NCBI GenBank assembly: GCA_045536015.1
Contig: JAZSMS010000060.1
Span: 1 to 10,219, forward strand
Length of the DNA stretch: 10,219 nt
Reading direction: 5' to 3'
From: JAZSMS01 sp045536015
GTDB taxonomy: Bacteria; Bacillota; Clostridia; Christensenellales; QALW01
Shown here: positions 7,301 to 10,219 of the stretch, one piece after another
Layout: every line of letters begins with the position of its first letter
How positions within the stretch are numbered: position 1 is the stretch's first letter
Translations under genes and position numbers: made by a program
Notes under the pieces: model-generated
What the model was told of the DNA's origin: nothing
What the model saw: only the letters and a program-made list of their open reading frames with translations
The model's database searches: none

Positions 7301-10219
7301 AAGCATTGTATCAACGCCAAAGCCGCTTTCTAAAAGTGCATCAATAACGGTCTGCAAGTAAACTTTTCCGCCGTCAAGGAAAGCGTTGTCGTCAATGCCT
7401 ACATAGGGATACGAGCCCTGAACCATACCTATTGCCATACCCTGAATAGCAGCGGTAAGACCGTTAGGTGCAGAGGCGTCAGCCTTAAGAACGATTGAGA
7501 AGTTGCCTGTATTATCTTCTACCAAAGCAAAGATTGCTTGATCGTTTCCGATTGACTGGTTAAGACCGTTTACGTAATTTGTAAGGTTCTCGCGAAGAAT
7601 ATAAACTTCTTTCTTGGTTACGCTAAATGTGCCGGCAATAACATTATCTAAATCAGCATCCGATAAAGTATAAGTATTACCGGTTACTTTTACGCCGTTA
7701 ATATAGTAATCATAACGGTAAGCCGCATCAGTACTTGCTGGAAGATTTATTCTTCTTGCCTTTAAGTTAACGTACTGAGTGTCTGCGCCGGGAACCGAAA
7801 CCTCAAAATTCTTATACGTCCAAGCAAACTCAAACGATGTGGTTGTTGCTTCGCCTGCAATCTTTCCAACAAGCTCATCAAAAGCGCTAGCATTATATGT
7901 AGTATCATAATACTTACCATTGATTGACTGCGAGGCTAATTCGTTGTTAATAGCATTCTTTAAGTTATTAACAAAATTCTGGTCAAAAATTGCATCAACA
8001 AAAACTGCTTCAGATGTTACGGTAACATTTTTTCCACCCTCGATTAAAAGTGTAACCGTTACAGCCTTTTTATCAGAAGCTACCATAACGATAGTAGAAT
8101 CTTCAAGATGTAAGGCTTCATCAAGAGTTGTGAAGTTTTGGGTATTTCCCGAAGCCTGAAGAGCATTTGTTAAAGTTGTAAGAGCATCACTTTCCAAATC
8201 AATTATTGCATTTGGAGCAGTAAGATCGTTTTTAACGCCGTTCATCGTGCTTTCAAGAGTTGTTAACTTTGAAACGTATTCGTCAATCTTGTCGGGGCTT
8301 ACGATATTAGAAGGTAACGAACGGATAAGTCTTTCAAGAGCATCTATCTTTTCCTGTGCAGTAAATTCAGCATCATCACCAAGAAGACGAGTCATAAACA
8401 CTGCCATCTTATCTATTTCATTAATAACCGTTTGATAATTGTTATAGTAATAAAGGAGACCGTCGGAGGAATCTTTATATGCTGAAACTATATCATAGAG
8501 ATAAAGATTTGTTGCACCCATGCTCTGAGCCTGCATATCGTTTAAAACGTTGCCAAAGCTTTCCTGAAGCTTAGCCGACTTTTCAGCATCATCGTTAAGC
8601 GAGGTGTTTTCAATAAGACCTGCTAAAACGTTTACCATTGTGCGATTAAGAATTTCTAAATTGTCCTTTTGTGCAGATATTCTGTCAAGCGCTGCAATCT
8701 GATCTTTTGCTTCAACGTTAAGCTGGTTAGCAATATTGGTTACGTCAATAACAGTGCCATTATCAAAGTTTTCAAGGTAAAGACGGTAATTTACCGTTAC
8801 GCTATCAAAAGCTTCTGTAATAACTACAGTGTTTTGACCGTTAAACAAATGTGTATTCTTATTTGAAAGCGTATAGCTGTAAGGCTTCCACGAAAGACCG
8901 TTATAGCTTGCTTCATAGTCAAGAGCTGTAAGCTCGTTACCAACAAGAGTTACGATATTGTTTGTATTATCAGGATAACGAACTGCAACATTTTTATTGT
9001 TTAATAATGCACCGGAGGTAAGTATAGCTGCTCCCTTACCTGTAAGGTAATTATCAGAAACTATCTGATAAAGGTCAGAAGCAACGTACGACTTTCCTTC
9101 TTTTCTTTCGATAGTTGTTTCTCCTTCAACCGTATAGCTTGATCCCTGTGCATAATATGCGCCGTTAACAGTGTAGTCGTAAGCCTTTGTTAAATCAACG
9201 TGCTTTTCAAAGTTAACAACATAGCCGTAAGGATACGAAACAGTTCCTGCGCTACCGTATTTAAAGGTAACGTCATACATATTAGGTACGTAAGTAATTA
9301 CGTATTCAATGTCTTTTGTAAGCGTTTGGGGTAAAGTGCTTTTTTGTGCAGTAAACTTGCCGTCAACGTAAGCGGTGCCCCATGAAGCCTTTGCATTTGC
9401 CTCAATACCGGTTTCTAAAACTGCGGCAATAATTTCTGCCTCGGTTGCATTTTCGGCAAGTGTTACAGTAATTTCCTTTGAATCGTATTCATTATACTTG
9501 ATATCGGTACTTGTTGCATCTGTAAGATTTAACTTAACCTTAACGGTAACGTCAAACATACTCATATTAAACTGAATATCTGTCGTGGCTACTCTTAAGG
9601 GGTTTTTAATCTCAATAGCAGAAACATCTGTAAGAGACGTAATCTGTGTTACCATTGTATCAATAACGCCATATTCAAAGTCGGTAAGACCATCTTTAAC
9701 TATTGCATTATTTAATATATCCCATGCCTTTGTGCAAGCAGCACCAAGGTCTGTTGAAGCATTTCTTATACTTGAACGAAGAACAAATAAAACAGAATAT
9801 TCGCTTTGATCAAGAACGTCTATAAGCGACCAGAACGAAGCAGTAAGAATATCATCAATATATTTTTGCGTTTCTTCTGCTTTTGCCTTAAGTTGCGCAC
9901 CGTTTTCAACAAGGTATTTTACTTTGCTTGCCGAACTTTCATATTCTTCCAACATAACCGTAAGATCAAGTTTACCGTTGTTTGCGGTCATTTGATCGTT
10001 AAGTGCTTTCGTTGCAGTTTTAGCTGCTTCGGTATTAAACGAAATTGTAATATATTGGTCCTGAATATTTACAAGCATACCTGTTGTTGCAAGCTGCATC
10101 ATTTGAGGCATTGCCTGCTCAATAATAGCAAGGTCGCTCTTTACATCGGCAATATCTTTAAGATTACCAAGACCCTCTGTTAAATACTTAGGTGCATTAA
10201 GAAGATCTTTTTGTGTTTT
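4382..10219 (-). CDS. Giant dockerin-bearing surface protein (N-terminus outside window)
   Basis: 1945 codons are visible, and the frame is still open at 10219, so the real start and any signal peptide lie upstream. Numbering from the first visible codon, helical segments (1-190 and 500-700) alternate with beta-rich units (about 200-500 and 715-960). The two beta units share YDYTVNG..Y and YDYYINGVKV motifs at 347 and 836, which suggests a diverged duplication. I do not recognise 960-1706, which is a long mix of strands and Asp/Asn-rich helices. The C-terminus is modular: a FIVAR repeat (1707-1771, VDLTELNRQIAIAEA), a beta module (1772-1871) typical of sequences before dockerins, then the dockerin (from 1872). 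I see no glycosidase, protease or LPxTG signature. It probably acts outside the cell as an adhesin, filament or matrix protein attached through its dockerin. The likely partners are the two cohesin-like anchors encoded directly downstream (inference). Confidence 0.85.
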   Translation of the reverse strand, partial: KTQKDLLNAPKYLTEGLGNLKDIADVKSDLAIIEQAMPQMMQLATTGMLVNIQDQYITISFNTEAAKTATKALNDQMTANNGKLDLTVMLEEYESSASKVKYLVENGAQLKAKAEETQKYIDDILTASFWSLIDVLDQSEYSVLFVLRSSIRNASTDLGAACTKAWDILNNAIVKDGLTDFEYGVIDTMVTQITSLTDVSAIEIKNPLRVATTDIQFNMSMFDVTVKVKLNLTDATSTDIKYNEYDSKEITVTLAENATEAEIIAAVLETGIEANAKASWGTAYVDGKFTAQKSTLPQTLTKDIEYVITYVPNMYDVTFKYGSAGTVSYPYGYVVNFEKHVDLTKAYDYTVNGAYYAQGSSYTVEGETTIERKEGKSYVASDLYQIVSDNYLTGKGAAILTSGALLNNKNVAVRYPDNTNNIVTLVGNELTALDYEASYNGLSWKPYSYTLSNKNTHLFNGQNTVVITEAFDSVTVNYRLYLENFDNGTVIDVTNIANQLNVEAKDQIAALDRISAQKDNLEILNRTMVNVLAGLIENTSLNDDAEKSAKLQESFGNVLNDMQAQSMGATNLYLYDIVSAYKDSSDGLLYYYNNYQTVINEIDKMAVFMTRLLGDDAEFTAQEKIDALERLIRSLPSNIVSPDKIDEYVSKLTTLESTMNGVKNDLTAPNAIIDLESDALTTLTNALQASGNTQNFTTLDEALHLEDSTIVMVASDKKAVTVTLLIEGGKNVTVTSEAVFVDAIFDQNFVNNLKNAINNELASQSINGKYYDTTYNASAFDELVGKIAGEATTTSFEFAWTYKNFEVSVPGADTQYVNLKARRINLPASTDAAYRYDYYINGVKVTGNTYTLSDADLDNVIAGTFSVTKKEVYILRENLTNYVNGLNQSIGNDQAIFALVEDNTGNFSIVLKADASAPNGLTAAIQGMAIGMVQGSYPYVGIDDNAFLDGGKVYLQTVIDALLESGFGVDTMLEVVDRNGNIKNMDALGTVITDKAFTQYGGKLMETTMQLGTEASDAVSVPFYVTLGAVNEDFVNVRNLFEDELGSFVTFGFENGAIDVSFNMPDKMYEAFLAVLLVTENININDINAVNGEITVSFLNNLLIPLFKGDITVKTFENTLAMFGVDDINLSSQKGAQSLFDTIKSFYVDSEYSYDETSGTATGTIAISSFIDSMNIGVLGNMIAEKDTGIDIRVRLGLQDLGKEYEALYVDTDAAGKTNMIGLTEDLSKKLDEIKGTSVIILLKDVQEDLTFKTSTLFNLNGFNVDGNINADAKTIVIDSTIESSKIATVTGSVSGNAMIVAGKYLADVSSFVKNGFVQNADGTVTNKFYSLYKDAQGDVIVELKAGLIHTSEMPDITSLALDIACDLLFNGYSSNYLEIDGNTIYNLTIKDLVGIYASSNRVDTVINEAMGFIDSTQLSAFANTLLDDAMDLTGISKAIANDEPVFEYSLVTKPWDVELVHVKPEDYITSNVISGEKANTTSIKIFVTGEQADKDYFVDLFEEFGNTIDADINVNISHAKDGNTIKIDAAADANIMIDWTNPDYAIMFSIIAADGITGTSRDNIVSAIRTYYSNGTISELSLAFNSLTTSQLITAVKNVAKNDNFADMVTSLGLEDVVSADVAELEALYDRIGKVIAAVVRKTDITGGNRTLGSFLDSDETYGITRTNVEKLFEKNLLRGYGLDVNVSISTASFKIKLFENNVTEVDLTELNRQIAIAEAINKDKYTDETWKAVEEALADAIEARKATIQAVVDKAANALAKAIEALELKAPEFVDGHGNAEVVKDDKIAGSYVDHANKTIFIDTQISGITVAEIKNVLKFYANNADAIELTIGEGLTDTDLVKNGTKVTAKATNESTKAADVTYTVIILGDTNCNGRIDVGDAVLISRDLVGELVGDEALSQAQIMAADTNWNGRTDIGDATRIASKIVDEDKYESMLGKAVI
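4400..4606 (-). other. Type I-like dockerin domain with two symmetric calcium loops
   Basis: Loop 1 is DTNCNGRIDVGD (4603-4568) and loop 2 is DTNWNGRTDIGD (4489-4454). Each is followed by a helix (AVLISRDLVGE and ATRIASKIVDE), the duplicated F-hand layout of dockerins. The calcium ligand positions 1, 3, 5, 9 and 12 read D, N, N, D, D in both loops. The domain follows VTYTVIILG, the usual end of a pre-dockerin beta module, and stops about 13 residues before the C-terminus. Dockerins bind cohesins in cellulosomes and other extracellular complexes. Confidence 0.92.
4907..5101 (-). repeat. Single FIVAR repeat ahead of the dockerin of the giant protein
   Basis: It spans VDLTELNRQIAIAEA to the AIEALELK end and carries NKDKYTDETW, the same core as the repeats in the two anchor proteins. 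FIVAR next to dockerin is an established pairing, for example in Clostridium perfringens secreted toxins. Its similarity to the repeats of genes 2 and 3 suggests that the three genes evolved together. Confidence 0.88.

Noticed and set aside
10109..10111. ATG at 10111 as the start of the giant protein
   Set aside because: The same frame is open for 36 more codons to the window edge with similar helical sequence. There is no ribosome binding site before this ATG and no signal peptide after it.
5663..10183. Many plus-strand open frames opposite the giant gene, such as 6237-6596 and 9806-10183
   Set aside because: They are antisense shadows of a coherent 1945-codon frame with recognisable C-terminal domains. 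The translations are Ser/Thr/Leu/Phe-rich, as expected for reverse reads, with no domain of their own.

Overview
The window is AT-rich bacterial DNA. All its genes lie on the minus strand and are packed head to tail, reading from position 10219 down to position 1. Dockerin, cohesin-like and FIVAR modules, purine-rich Shine-Dalgarno sites, two apparent TTG starts and an HD-GYP-type protein point to a Clostridia-like Bacillota, perhaps a gut or rumen member. That assignment is inferred from gene content, not from a marker gene.

The layout in order of transcription is as follows. (1) 10219-4382 is the 3' part of a giant gene (1945 codons visible). It encodes a probably extracellular protein with helical stalks, two related beta-rich units, a long unrecognised region, one FIVAR repeat, a pre-dockerin beta module and a C-terminal two-loop dockerin. 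Its N-terminus lies outside the window. (2) 4367-2808 encodes a secreted protein with one cohesin-like domain, five FIVAR repeats and a C-terminal membrane anchor. (3) 2730-1252 encodes a paralogue with the same cohesin-like domain, three clear FIVAR repeats plus one degenerate repeat, and a different anchor with an acidic cytoplasmic tail. (4) 1205-1 is the 5' part of a cytoplasmic protein, still open at the window edge, that joins a degenerate HD-GYP domain to a degenerate EAL domain.

The gaps are 14, 77 and 46 nt, so the four genes probably form one operon. The 77-nt gap holds a 13-bp stem-loop. An 18-bp perfect palindrome overlaps the stop codon of gene 3. No promoter or convincing terminator for the unit is in the window.

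Working model (inference): the giant dockerin protein is held at the cell surface by two membrane-anchored cohesin-like stalks of different length. A catalytically dead c-di-GMP-type protein encoded next door senses the second messenger and controls display. I recognise no carbohydrate-active enzyme domain, so this would be a cohesin/dockerin tether for an adhesin or matrix protein, not a classical cellulosome. The dockerin and FIVAR calls are strong, the HD-GYP call is strong, and the cohesin and EAL calls are moderate. Pairing between these proteins is not proven by sequence.
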